Below, piece after piece: positions 17,639 through 25,409 of a stretch of 42,944 bases of DNA (its first letter is position 1; the number at the start of each line of letters is the position of its first letter). The position numbers and the translations under genes are program-made. The DNA lies in contig NZ_WOEZ01000188.1 in assembly GCF_013177735.1 (NCBI RefSeq), positions 1 through 42,944 on the forward strand. The letters are read 5' to 3'. The notes under the pieces were generated by a model. It saw only the letters and a program-made list of their open reading frames with translations. It was not told the DNA's origin and made no database searches. This stretch comes from Paraburkholderia elongata. Its GTDB lineage: Bacteria; Pseudomonadota; Gammaproteobacteria; Burkholderiales; Burkholderiaceae.

Positions 17639-18694
17639 CTACGCCTTGAGATGGGGCCCCAGCAGCGACAGGTCCGCAACTGAAAGACGATCGTGCGCGG
17701 TCTGCACCTGATGCCAGTACGGGTAGAGCAGGGGCGGCGCGCTCACCTTGTCGAGCCGCTCGCGCTGTTCGTCGGTCAGCCTGAGATTCGCCGCGCCGAG
17801 GTTGTCGAGCAGTTGCTTCTCGTTGCGCCCGCCGATGATGACCGACGTGACGGCGGGGCGCCCGAGCGTCCATGCGAGCGCGATCTGAGCGGCCGAGACA
17901 TTCTGCTCGCCGGCGATCTCGACAAGCGTGTCGACAATCGACCACAGTCGTTCGGCGTCGCGGATCGGCGGCTCCGTCCAGCCGGCGAGCTGACGCGTGC
18001 CCTCGGGCGTCGCGTCGCGGCGGTGCTTACCCGACAGCAGGCCGCCTGCGAGCGGGCTCCAGACGAGAATGCCCAAGCCTTGATCGAGTGCGATCGGCGC
18101 GAGTTCGTATTCCGCTTCGCGTGCTTCGAGCGTGTAATGGATCTGCTGGCTCACGAAGCGCGGCAGACGATCGCGTTCGCTCACATGCAACGCCTTCATC
18201 AGGTGCCAGCCTGAGTAGTTCGAGCAGCCGACATACCGGACCTTGCCATGCCGGACAAGCAGGTCGAGCGCCTCAAGCGTTTCTTCGAGCGGCGTGAGTC
18301 CGTCCCATTCGTGCACCTGGTAGAGGTCGATCACATCAGTCTTGAGGCGGCGCAAGCTCGCCTCGCAGGCTTCTATCAAATGATGCCGCGACAGACCCCG
18401 GTCGTTCGGGCCGTCACCCATGGGAAAGCGGGCTTTTGTCGCAATCAGCACGCCGCCTTTGCGCTTGCCGCCGAGCACCTGGCCGACGATTTCCTCCGAC
18501 GCACCGTTCGAATAGACGTCCGCGGTATCGATCAGGTTGACGCCCGCGTCGATGCACATGTCGATCTGCCGGCGCGCCTCGTCGAGGCCAACCTCGCCGA
18601 CGCTCGCGAATTTGCCTTTGCCGCCCATCGTCATCGTGCCTAGCGTGATGGTCGACACCTTGAGGCCCGAACGGCCAAGTTGACGGTAGTCCAT
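17639..18694 (-). CDS. Aldo/keto reductase
   Basis: 351 residues forming the TIM-barrel AKR fold. The catalytic tetrad is visible: Asp and Tyr in DTADVYSNG, Lys in LIATKARFPMG and His in YQVHEWDG. NADPH-binding segments at the C-terminus (VIIGGRNEKQLLDNLGA) are intact. It should reduce an aldehyde or ketone, or oxidise a sugar, with NADP(H) in the cytoplasm. It is divergent from the LysR gene at 18901, which probably regulates it through the dyad at 18818. The start at 18694 has GGAGA upstream on the minus strand. Confidence 0.9.
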   Translation of the reverse strand: MDYRQLGRSGLKVSTITLGTMTMGGKGKFASVGEVGLDEARRQIDMCIDAGVNLIDTADVYSNGASEEIVGQVLGGKRKGGVLIATKARFPMGDGPNDRGLSRHHLIEACEASLRRLKTDVIDLYQVHEWDGLTPLEETLEALDLLVRHGKVRYVGCSNYSGWHLMKALHVSERDRLPRFVSQQIHYTLEAREAEYELAPIALDQGLGILVWSPLAGGLLSGKHRRDATPEGTRQLAGWTEPPIRDAERLWSIVDTLVEIAGEQNVSAAQIALAWTLGRPAVTSVIIGGRNEKQLLDNLGAANLRLTDEQRERLDKVSAPPLLYPYWHQVQTAHDRLSVADLSLLGPHLKA

Positions 18695-18817
18695 GATGAA
18701 GCAATCTCCATGTATGTTGCGAGGATTTACAGCCGGCGTGCGGTCGTTAAGTCAGATTGCGCCCGCATTTCGTGCCCAGTGTTCCTTGACTTCCCCAGAC
18801 GTTCGACGATAGCGGAG

Positions 18818-18854
18818 ATTGAATTACCATTCCAATAGAAAGATATGATTCAAT
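18818..18854. promoter_or_regulatory. LysR-type binding dyad in a divergent promoter region
   Basis: ATTG-N11-CAAT (18818-18836) is a classic T-N11-A LysR box. The outer elements ATTGAAT (18818-18824) and ATTCAAT (18848-18854) are also exact inverted repeats. It lies between the divergent aldo/keto reductase (18694) and LysR (18901) genes, the expected place for autoregulation and target control. Confidence 0.6.
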
Positions 18855-18900
18855 TGTGCGGGTTTCGTGATTAATCGTCTCTGCAAGAAAGAGTGCCAAC

Positions 18901-19815
18901 GTGGATTTAAAGCAGCTGGAACATTTCGTGGCGGTCGCGGAAGAGCGGCATTTCACGCGCGCGGCGCGGCGCCTCAACCTCGTGCAGTCCGGATTGTCTG
19001 CGTCGATCCGCTCGCTGGAAGAAGACCTGGGCGGACCGTTGTTCAATCGCAGCACGAGGCGAGTCGCCTTGACGCCTGCCGGCGAAGTGCTGTTCGCAGA
19101 GGCGCAGCGGGTCCTGGCTGCCGCGCGCGACGCGCGGCACGCCGTAACGCAGGTTCACGGGCTCGCACGCGGCCGGCTGAGTATCGGTGCGATTCACGGT
19201 CTCGCGCCTTTCGTCGACCTGGCCGCATCGCTAGGACAGTTTCGGGCCGCGTTCGGTGGGATCGATATCGAATTGACACTGGACGGCTCGCGCGCGTTGA
19301 TCGACGAGGTGCGGGAAGGGCGCCTCGACCTCGCGTTCACACAGCCACCGGATACGTCGCTCGATGGTGTCGGATCGCACATGTTCGCATGTGAAGGAAT
19401 GGTCGTCGTCTGCGCGACGCATCATCGCCTTGCGGGCGCCAGCGGGCTGGCGCTGGCCGATCTCATCGACGAAACATTCGCCGACCTGCGCCCGGAGTGG
19501 AGCGTGCGGCGGCTGGTCGATCGATGCTTTGCGGCGGCAGGGCTGCAACGCCGGACCAGCTTCGAGGTCAACGACATGCCGATGTTGCTTGAACTGGCTG
19601 CACAGGGGCTTGCGATCAGCATGGTGCCCGAATCTGTGGCCGCCGCGAGGGGGAGCAACACGCGCGGCGCGCCGGTCGCAACGGCGAGCCTGTGCGAAGC
19701 CGAGGAGCCCTGCTGGGAACTCGCGGCCGTTTTTAAGGGAAGTGCGGGAGAACCGCTCATACCCGTCGCCCGTGCTTTCCTGGACTTGCTCAAATTGCCC
19801 GCGGTGGCGACCTGA
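18901..19815 (+). CDS. LysR-family transcriptional regulator
   Basis: 304 residues starting at a GTG, which gives the canonical N-terminus MDLKQLEHFVAVAEERHFTR followed by LNLVQSGLSASIRSLEEDLG. The effector domain (GRLSIGAIHGLAPFVDLA onward) is complete. It is divergent from the aldo/keto reductase gene, its likely target, with a LysR-type dyad between them. The effector is unknown. Length is typical of the family. Confidence 0.92.
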   Translation: MDLKQLEHFVAVAEERHFTRAARRLNLVQSGLSASIRSLEEDLGGPLFNRSTRRVALTPAGEVLFAEAQRVLAAARDARHAVTQVHGLARGRLSIGAIHGLAPFVDLAASLGQFRAAFGGIDIELTLDGSRALIDEVREGRLDLAFTQPPDTSLDGVGSHMFACEGMVVVCATHHRLAGASGLALADLIDETFADLRPEWSVRRLVDRCFAAAGLQRRTSFEVNDMPMLLELAAQGLAISMVPESVAAARGSNTRGAPVATASLCEAEEPCWELAAVFKGSAGEPLIPVARAFLDLLKLPAVAT

Positions 19816-19842
19816 CGCTCGACTGGCTCCGCGCGGCGATAC

Positions 19843-19879
19843 TGAACGTGGCGGTAAGCGGACATCCAGTGAACGTGGC
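19843..19879 (+). repeat. Direct repeat, unexplained
   Basis: TGAACGTGGC occurs at 19843-19852 and again at 19870-19879, 27 bp apart, in the 240-bp gap between the LysR and SDR genes. Repeated short motifs of this type occur at the ends of IS21-like elements, so a small relic is possible; there is no transposase sequence. It may equally be a regulatory site for the SDR-lactonase pair. Confidence 0.3.
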
Positions 19880-20055
19880 CGAATGTCGCTAGCGGGTCAC
19901 AGCCGTCCGCGCCGTGCTTCGGACCGCTCCCCAGCGGTGCCCCCGGTCGGTCACGCAAAAAAGCCTTCATGCTACGATCGTCGACTCACTGTTCGAATGG
20001 ATCGGGATCGCGACCGCTTGGTGGCGCCGCGATTCCGGCGCTAACGAGGATTCTG

Positions 20056-20910
20056 ATGACTCATTCTGCCCTGACTCCGGGCGCCGTCGCCGTGATCACC
20101 GGCGGCGCCGCTGGCATTGGCCTGGCTGCTGCCAAACGCTTTGCGCAGCTTGGGCTGCGCATCTGCATTGCCGACCTCGGCACCGACCGCGTCGCGCGGG
20201 CGGTGGAGGAAATCGCCGCGCTGACCGCAAACGGCACACAAGACGTCTTCGCGGTTGAGACCGACGTCAGCGTCGCCGACGAAGTTCGCCGCCTGCACGC
20301 AACCGTCGTCGAACGCTTCGGCGGAACAGATGTGCTGATGAACAACGCCGGCATTCAGCCCGGCAGCGGGATGTTCGGTCCAGCCGAGAACTGGGAGCGC
20401 GTGCTGGGTGTCAACCTGTGGGGCGTGATCCACGGTACGCAGGTCTTTGTGCCGGACATGATCAAGCGCGGTCGTCCGGGGCTCGTGATCAACACCGGTT
20501 CAAAGCAAGGCATCACGACGCCGCCGGGCGACCCCGCATACAACGTTGCGAAGGCCGGTCTGAAAGCGTTCACCGAAGCGCTGCAGCACGAACTGCGCAA
20601 CACCGCCGACTGCCAGATCAGCGCTCATCTGCTGATTCCTGGCTTCGTGTTCACGGAACTGACGCGGAACGGCCGCGTGGAAAAGCCCGTCGCCGCATGG
20701 ACGCCCGAGCAGACCGTCGATTTCATGTTCGAGCGTCTCGACGCCGGCGACTTCTACATACTGTGTCCCGACAACGACGTGCCGCGTTCGCTCGACGAAC
20801 TGCGCATTCTATGGGCGGCAGGCGATATCGTCGAGAACCGGCCCCCGTTGTCGCGCTGGCATCCGGACTACGCCAGGGCATTCGAAGCGTTCATCAAGCA
20901 GCCCCGTTGA
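20056..20910 (+). CDS. Short-chain dehydrogenase/reductase
   Basis: 284 residues. The glycine motif is TGGAAGIGLAAA, the structural NNAG appears in DVLMNNAGIQPG, and the active site has Ser in NTGSKQG and Tyr-Lys in YNVAKAG. The C-terminus (VPRSLDELRILWAAGDIVEN) is longer than in minimal SDRs. The ATG at 20056 has GAGGA upstream and matches the family start; an open frame from 19969 is not used. It precedes the SMP-30 lactonase by 16 bp, so the pair may oxidise a sugar to a lactone and hydrolyse it. That pathway is inference. Confidence 0.88.
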   Translation: MTHSALTPGAVAVITGGAAGIGLAAAKRFAQLGLRICIADLGTDRVARAVEEIAALTANGTQDVFAVETDVSVADEVRRLHATVVERFGGTDVLMNNAGIQPGSGMFGPAENWERVLGVNLWGVIHGTQVFVPDMIKRGRPGLVINTGSKQGITTPPGDPAYNVAKAGLKAFTEALQHELRNTADCQISAHLLIPGFVFTELTRNGRVEKPVAAWTPEQTVDFMFERLDAGDFYILCPDNDVPRSLDELRILWAAGDIVENRPPLSRWHPDYARAFEAFIKQPR

Positions 20911-20926
20911 CTCAAGGGCCAGCACT

Positions 20927-21862
20927 ATGTGGCAACAAAGTGAGACCTATCCCGATCCCGCAGTGGAAGTGCTCGATCCGCGCTTCCTGAAATACCGGAT
21001 CACGAACGCGGCGGTCGAGCGGCTTGCGACGGGCATGCGCTTCGGCGAAGGCCCGCTGTGGTTCGGCGACGGCCGCTTCCTGCTGTGGAGCGACATCCCG
21101 AACAACCGCATCATGCGGTGGGATGAGGAATCCGGCGCGACGTCGGTATTTCGCAAGCCATCGGGGTACGCGAACGGCAATACACGGGACCGCCAGGGTC
21201 GGCTCATCACCTGCGAGCACGGCAACCGGCGCGTGACGCGCACCGAGTACAACGGCGCGCTGACCGTGCTGCTCGACCGCTTCGACGGCAAGCGGCTGAA
21301 CTCACCGAACGACGTGGTTGTGAAGAGCGACGACAGCATCTGGTTCACTGATCCACTGTTCGGCATCTCTAACAACTATGAGGGTGTCAAAGCTGAGCCC
21401 GAACTGCCGACCAACGTCTACCGCTTCGACCCGGCCACCGGCCGGGCGGAGGTGGTCGCCGACGACATCGTCAATCCGAACGGCATCTGCTTCTCGCCCG
21501 ACGAACGCCGCCTCTACATTGTCGAATCGGGCTCAAAGCCGCGGCGCATCCGTGTGTACGATGTCGAGGACGGTCGGAGCCTCGTGCACGGGCGCGTATT
21601 CGTCGATGCGGGCGAAAACGGCGCGCCAGACGGTTTCCGTTGCGACACGGACGGTAACCTGTGGGCCGGTTGGGGCACTGGACCGGGACTCAACGGTGTG
21701 ATGATATTCGCGCCGGACGGCAACGCGATTGGCCGCATCGCTCTGCCCGAACGCTGCGCGAACGTCTGCTTCGGCGGCGCAGCGCATAACCGGCTGTTCA
21801 TGGCGGCTGGGCAATCGCTGTACGCGCTATACGTCGATGCGACGGCGGCGGTCGCAACCTGA
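20927..21862 (+). CDS. SMP-30/gluconolactonase-family lactonase
   Basis: 311 residues, a six-bladed beta-propeller of the SMP-30/LRE type. The metal ligands expected for the family are visible: Glu in MRFGEGPLW, Asn in LNSPNDVVVK and Asp in GAPDGFRCD; the IVNPNGICFSPD blade motif is also present. It should hydrolyse an aldonolactone in a metal-dependent way. There is no signal peptide. It lies immediately behind an SDR gene, consistent with a sugar dehydrogenase-lactonase pair. Confidence 0.9.
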   Translation: MWQQSETYPDPAVEVLDPRFLKYRITNAAVERLATGMRFGEGPLWFGDGRFLLWSDIPNNRIMRWDEESGATSVFRKPSGYANGNTRDRQGRLITCEHGNRRVTRTEYNGALTVLLDRFDGKRLNSPNDVVVKSDDSIWFTDPLFGISNNYEGVKAEPELPTNVYRFDPATGRAEVVADDIVNPNGICFSPDERRLYIVESGSKPRRIRVYDVEDGRSLVHGRVFVDAGENGAPDGFRCDTDGNLWAGWGTGPGLNGVMIFAPDGNAIGRIALPERCANVCFGGAAHNRLFMAAGQSLYALYVDATAAVAT

Positions 21863-21881
21863 GCGCGTCCGCCATGCGGGT

Positions 21882-22079
21882 TCAAGACGTGCGCTGGCGC
21901 TCACTGAACGGAATGCCGCCTCTTGACTTGGAGTCTGGTGAAGACTCCACGATCTGCACGACAACCTGTTCAGCGGCGACACCAAAGCTGTCAACCACAG
22001 CTTTGGTAATCCCCGTCATCAGCGCTTTCTTTTGCTCGGGTGAGCGCCCTGCTACTGCGTAAACAATGACTTCTGGCAT
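21882..22079 (-). CDS. 4-oxalocrotonate tautomerase family protein
   Basis: 65 residues including Met, the size of the small tautomerases. The catalytic proline follows the initiator (MPEVIVYAVAGRSPEQKKAL), and removal of Met exposes it. The C-terminal part VVVQIVESSPDSKSRGGIPF completes the beta-alpha-beta unit, resembling DmpI-like tautomerases. It forms oligomers in this family and catalyses keto-enol tautomerisation; the physiological substrate is unknown. The start at 22079 has GGAG upstream. It is 60 bp downstream of the SDR gene on the same strand. Confidence 0.88.
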   Translation of the reverse strand: MPEVIVYAVAGRSPEQKKALMTGITKAVVDSFGVAAEQVVVQIVESSPDSKSRGGIPFSERQRTS

Positions 22080-22139
22080 AACGTTCTCCGACGGGTTGGC
22101 AAGGAATTGCAGCTGCAATCATAGCGGCACTGCACGGCG

Positions 22140-23090
22140 TTATTGCAACAGAAGTACCTGAGTGAGCTCTTCGCACACCTGCCACAAACGGCCGGCATTC
22201 GAAGCGTCCTTTGCCTGCCTGGCGACGCTCGCCTCGCCAATCCTGCTTCCGCGTGCCTCCAGAAAGCCTTGTGGACCATAGTAGCCACCGCCACTGACGT
22301 CACGCGAAGTAGCCGCAAAAAGGGTCGGCAGGGCGCCCGCGTAATCGGTGTTCAGCACGGCGCCGATGAAATGACTAAGGAGATCGCGGGCAGCTCGCGA
22401 AATCGCGGAGCGATCCCCGCCCCGAAACAGATTGGTGTTTGCGACGCCAGGGTGAGCGGCAACCGACATAACACGGGAATTGGCAGCGCGCAAACGCCGG
22501 TCGAGTTCGAACGCAAACATCAGATCCGCGAGCTTCGACTGCCGATAGGACTGCATTGGCGAATACGTCTTTTTGGATTGGAGGTCGTTGAAATCGATCT
22601 GTCCTTGCTTGTGCGCGATGGACGCGATTGTGACGATGCGTGGTCGATCAGGCGATCCAGTCGCAGCTAGTTCAAGAGCGGGCATAAGGAGCGCACTCAA
22701 CGCGAAATGGCCGAGTACGTTGGTGCCAAACTGCAGCTCGAAGCCGTCGGCAGTCTCGAGCCGTTTCGGCGGCGCCATGACGCCAGCATTGTTGACCAGA
22801 ACGTGAATGGGGCGTTGCTCGGCGAGCTCCCTCTGCGCGAACTGGCGTACGGACGCGAGGGATGCGAGATCGAGAATCGCGAGTTCGGCACGAGCGTTGG
22901 GCGCGGCGGCGTTCAGACGGGATAAGGCCTCTTCTCCGAGTTGTTTATCGCGGCACGCAAGTATGACTTGCGCGCCTTTGCGTGCCAGAGTCAATGCGGC
23001 ATGGTAGCCAATGCCGCTGTTCGCTCCAGTGATGAGAACTCGCTTGCCGATCTGCGGCGGAACATCGCTTATGGTCCACTGTTTGTTCAT
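22140..23090 (-). CDS. Short-chain dehydrogenase, retinol-dehydrogenase/protochlorophyllide-reductase-like
   Basis: 316 residues. It has TGANSGIGYHAALTLARKGA, the ACRD segment that often marks NADP preference, VLVNNAGVMAPP and the YRQSK active site. The overall pattern is that of the larger retinol-dehydrogenase-like SDRs. The ATG at 23090 (MNKQWTISDVP) is preferred over the open frame to 23210. It lies 129 bp downstream of amiR on the same strand, and the tautomerase follows. The substrate is not evident, and a link to amide metabolism is not supported by sequence. Confidence 0.85.
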   Translation of the reverse strand: MNKQWTISDVPPQIGKRVLITGANSGIGYHAALTLARKGAQVILACRDKQLGEEALSRLNAAAPNARAELAILDLASLASVRQFAQRELAEQRPIHVLVNNAGVMAPPKRLETADGFELQFGTNVLGHFALSALLMPALELAATGSPDRPRIVTIASIAHKQGQIDFNDLQSKKTYSPMQSYRQSKLADLMFAFELDRRLRAANSRVMSVAAHPGVANTNLFRGGDRSAISRAARDLLSHFIGAVLNTDYAGALPTLFAATSRDVSGGGYYGPQGFLEARGSRIGEASVARQAKDASNAGRLWQVCEELTQVLLLQ

Positions 23091-23219
23091 ATTGCCCCGG
23101 CTCAGCATAGTAGTAGTCAACATCGAGACTACCATTGGTAAGTCTGGGGCGTCGCTATCGGCCAGGCAGCGGTTCCCGGCGAGGTTCTGTTGCAAACATC
23201 CGGTCGGCAAGAGCCGGCG

Positions 23220-23822
23220 TTAGAAACTCAGGGTTTCGTGTGCCCTGACGATGTCGCCGGCCACCGTCTCGATCTGTTCGCGTTTGAGCATGGCCTTTGA
23301 GCGCAGCAGCTGATACGCATCTTCTTCAGACATGCCGCGCGAGTCCATTACGATCCGCGTGGCCTGCTGGATCACCCGAACCTTCGCCTGCTTCTGCTCG
23401 AGCCGCTCGATGTATCGCTCACGTGCGCGGGATGCCTTGAATTGCGTGAGCGCGACGGCGATGGCGGTCAATAACCCAAACGAGCGGACCGGCGACGGGA
23501 TCGTCGCAAACGCATTCAACCGCAGCACCGCTTCGATGGTGATCGGATTTTCGTAGGTCACGACCGGAATCACCGGCGGCGACGCGCTGGTTCCGAGCCA
23601 CGGATAATCGACTGACAGCGCCTCAGGACGCATCGCCATGACGACGAGGCCGGTGTCGGAAGGCAGGCTGTCGAGGCGCGGCCAGCATACCTGCACGTCA
23701 CAGCCAATGCGCTGAAGCTGCGCGAGCAACTCTTCGCCGTCCTGATCCTGCGGATGAATCACAACGACTTTTAGCGAACGCAGGTCGCGCAGGATCGCCG
23801 GCGTCTGCGCGGTCCGCGTCAT
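23220..23822 (-). CDS. amiR: AmiR-like ANTAR-domain antitermination regulator (copy 1)
   Basis: 200 residues. The N-terminal half is a pseudo-receiver fold (LRSLKVVVIHPQDQDGEELL) with no Asp at the phosphorylation position (GLVVMAMRPEAL), as in AmiR, so it is controlled by protein contact and not phosphorylation. A coiled segment (RERYIERLEQKQAKVRVIQQ) leads to the ANTAR RNA-binding domain (GMSEEDAYQLLRSKAMLKRE). AmiR proteins bind hairpins in leader RNA and prevent termination. The gene overlaps amiC by 4 bp, matching the amiC-amiR pair of the Pseudomonas amidase operon. A hairpin and terminator that fit as its target lie in the leader of the divergent transport operon. Confidence 0.92.
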   Translation of the reverse strand: MTRTAQTPAILRDLRSLKVVVIHPQDQDGEELLAQLQRIGCDVQVCWPRLDSLPSDTGLVVMAMRPEALSVDYPWLGTSASPPVIPVVTYENPITIEAVLRLNAFATIPSPVRSFGLLTAIAVALTQFKASRARERYIERLEQKQAKVRVIQQATRIVMDSRGMSEEDAYQLLRSKAMLKREQIETVAGDIVRAHETLSF

Positions 23823-25006
23823 CGATCCTCTCCCGCGCGTGCGAGTTCAGGATGCGCGTGTGCGGTCCACGCGGGCGTGCTGTGAGAGACGACGTAGGGA
23901 TCCGCCTTCACGCGTTCAGGTGCGCGCCCGACGATATCGAAGCGGCCATGTGCGTCGACCCGGCCGATTAACGGATGCAGGTACGTGTGGTTGTTGTGCT
24001 CGTCGATACGCACGCGGCCCTGTGGCGCGTCGAATTCGAGTCCGGGCAACACGCGCAGCAACAGCGTCGGGTCGTCGGAGCCGACGCGGCGGATCGCATC
24101 CGCGAGCAGATGCATCTGGAAATAGGAGGCTTCCCAGCACATGTTGGTCGGCTGATCGTCGCCGAAGCGGGCCTGATAGCGGGCGACGGCGCCGAGGTTC
24201 GCGGCCGTATCCACACTCTGAAAGTATGCGGCCGAGGTGATGTGTCCTTGTGCGAGGTCGTTTCCCATTACCGCGATTTCGGCTTCACTGGTCATGTGGC
24301 TGGCGATAGGCGTGCGGTACGGATCGAGCCCGACATGAGCAAACGCACGGTACAGATGCGGAATGCCTTCGCCCACGACGGTGGAGAAAATGAAGTCGGG
24401 TGCGAGCTGCTTGATCCGCTTTGCGACATCCAGATAACTCTCCCACGGCGCATCGAGCGACAGGTAGGTTTCGTCCACCTTTTCTCCGCCGCGTTCGAGG
24501 ATCAGATCGCTCATCACGCGATTCGACTCGTAGGGACACACATAGTCTGAACCGATCATGCTCACGCGTGAGCCGAACTGCGTGAGCATGAAACCGGCGA
24601 GCGGCAGGGTGTTCTGATTCGGCGCCGCACCGGTATAGATCACATTGCGGCTGTATTCGAAGCCTTCATACGGTGTCGCATAGAAGAGCAGCGCATTGTG
24701 CCGTTCGACAATCGGAATGACCGCCTTGCGCGTGCTGGACATATAACAGCCGACGATAATCCGAACCCGGTGTTCGAGAATCAGTTGTTCGGCGAGGTCG
24801 GCATAACGCCGCGGCTGGCATTGCGGATCGAGACAGACGAGTTCGATCTCGCGGCCGGACACGCCGCCTGCGCGATTGATCTCCTCCGCCGCAAGCATGG
24901 TGGCTTGCAGTTGAGTGAGCTCCGCGGCTGAGGTCACGCCTGAGCGTGAGTACAGCACGCCAATTCTGATTGGGTCTGAGGTACGGCCGGCATCAATACG
25001 GGTCAT
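23819..25006 (-). CDS. amiC: AmiC-like cytoplasmic amide sensor
   Basis: 395 residues in the periplasmic-binding-protein (LivJ/AmiC) fold but without a signal peptide, so it stays in the cytoplasm. It is recognisably close to Pseudomonas AmiC: VGCYMSSTRKAVIPIVERHN, YATPYEGFEYSRNVIYTGAA, and a C-terminal RADPYVV-like segment (VKADPYVVSHSTPAW). In the known system AmiC binds AmiR and releases it when a short amide is bound. Here it overlaps amiR by 4 bp and is divergent from the amide/urea-type importer operon. I see no strong ribosome-binding site before the ATG at 25006. Confidence 0.92.
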   Translation of the reverse strand: MTRIDAGRTSDPIRIGVLYSRSGVTSAAELTQLQATMLAAEEINRAGGVSGREIELVCLDPQCQPRRYADLAEQLILEHRVRIIVGCYMSSTRKAVIPIVERHNALLFYATPYEGFEYSRNVIYTGAAPNQNTLPLAGFMLTQFGSRVSMIGSDYVCPYESNRVMSDLILERGGEKVDETYLSLDAPWESYLDVAKRIKQLAPDFIFSTVVGEGIPHLYRAFAHVGLDPYRTPIASHMTSEAEIAVMGNDLAQGHITSAAYFQSVDTAANLGAVARYQARFGDDQPTNMCWEASYFQMHLLADAIRRVGSDDPTLLLRVLPGLEFDAPQGRVRIDEHNNHTYLHPLIGRVDAHGRFDIVGRAPERVKADPYVVSHSTPAWTAHAHPELARAGEDR

Positions 25007-25058
25007 TCGTCAAAACCGATGGTCGCTACGTTTGGGAAGTACGCTGTTTGTGCGTGTG

Positions 25059-25094
25059 GCACGCGGCTGGTGCGCACGCGCACCGTCTTTGTGC
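25059..25094. promoter_or_regulatory. Two NtrC-like dyads (GCAC-N7-GTGC)
   Basis: GCAC-N7-GTGC occurs at 25059-25073 and again at 25080-25094, with centres 21 bp apart, two helical turns. The enterobacterial NtrC site has the same GCAC-N7-GTGC core. They lie about 166-187 bp upstream of the predicted sigma-54 start, a normal enhancer distance. NtrC binding is inferred. Confidence 0.6.
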
Positions 25095-25225
25095 GGTGCT
25101 GAGCCAGTCAGCCGCGCCGATTGCTTTATTTATCATGCCTTCCGTTTTGACCGGAACGCAACTGATCAATTCGCATCCGTTTCACAAAAGGGTTTTGCGG
25201 TACGCATCCCGGCCGGCTGCAAAAC

Positions 25226-25242
25226 CTGGCATAGCCATTGCT
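25226..25242 (+). promoter_or_regulatory. Sigma-54 (-24/-12) promoter
   Basis: CTGGCATAGCCATTGCT matches the sigma-54 consensus with the invariant GG (25228-25229) and GC (25240-25241) at exact spacing; only the CG of TGGCACG is changed. The predicted start is near 25253, leaving a leader of about 157 nt before the binding-protein gene. Together with the upstream dyads it indicates nitrogen-limitation control. Confidence 0.72.
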
Positions 25243-25295
25243 TATAGAGTCGCGCTGACCCGCCGTGCATAACGGGGAACCACAGCATCCATTTC

Positions 25296-25325
25296 GCTGT
25301 TCGAGACAAAGGCGTCTTGAGCGGC
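25296..25325 (+). promoter_or_regulatory. ANTAR-type RNA hairpin in the leader
   Basis: In RNA the segment folds into a 12-bp stem (25296-25307 with 25314-25325, three G-U pairs) closed by the hexaloop AAAGGC. ANTAR targets carry hexaloops with A at position 1 and G at position 4, both present here. It ends 13 nt before the terminator stem, and amiR is encoded next door. The usual second hexaloop hairpin is not clear: the nearest upstream stem has a 5-nt loop. Confidence 0.6.
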
Positions 25326-25332
25326 ACCGGCC

Positions 25333-25372
25333 AAAAAAGCCCGAAACCAGCTTGTCTGGTTTCGGGCTTTTT
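25333..25372 (+). terminator. Intrinsic terminator inside the operon leader
   Basis: GCCCGAAACCAG (25339-25350) pairs perfectly over 12 bp with CTGGTTTCGGGC (25356-25367), with loop CTTGT, followed by TTTTT; six A residues before the stem can extend pairing. It lies 37 bp upstream of the first gene of the operon, not after a gene, so it is best read as a regulated leader terminator. Confidence 0.85.
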
Positions 25373-25409
25373 GCGTTTGCGATTTCTAATCCATGTCGGA
25401 GTGAAGCAA

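Larger units (their letters stand above)
25007..25409. other. Divergent control region between amiC and the transport operon
   Basis: 403 bp without a gene. From left to right on the plus strand it holds two NtrC-like dyads (25059-25094), a sigma-54 promoter element (25226-25242), a long hairpin with an A1/G4 hexaloop (25296-25325), an intrinsic terminator (25339-25372) and the ribosome-binding site GGAG (25398-25401) of the binding-protein gene. A second hairpin candidate (CCGT-GCATA-ACGG, 25263-25275) has a 5-nt loop. These parts are listed separately. Confidence 0.7.

Noticed and set aside
25260..25277. First hexaloop hairpin of an ANTAR dual-hairpin motif
   Set aside because: The best stem here (CCGT/ACGG) closes a 5-nt loop, GCATA, without the A1/G4 pattern, so I do not count it as the standard first hairpin.
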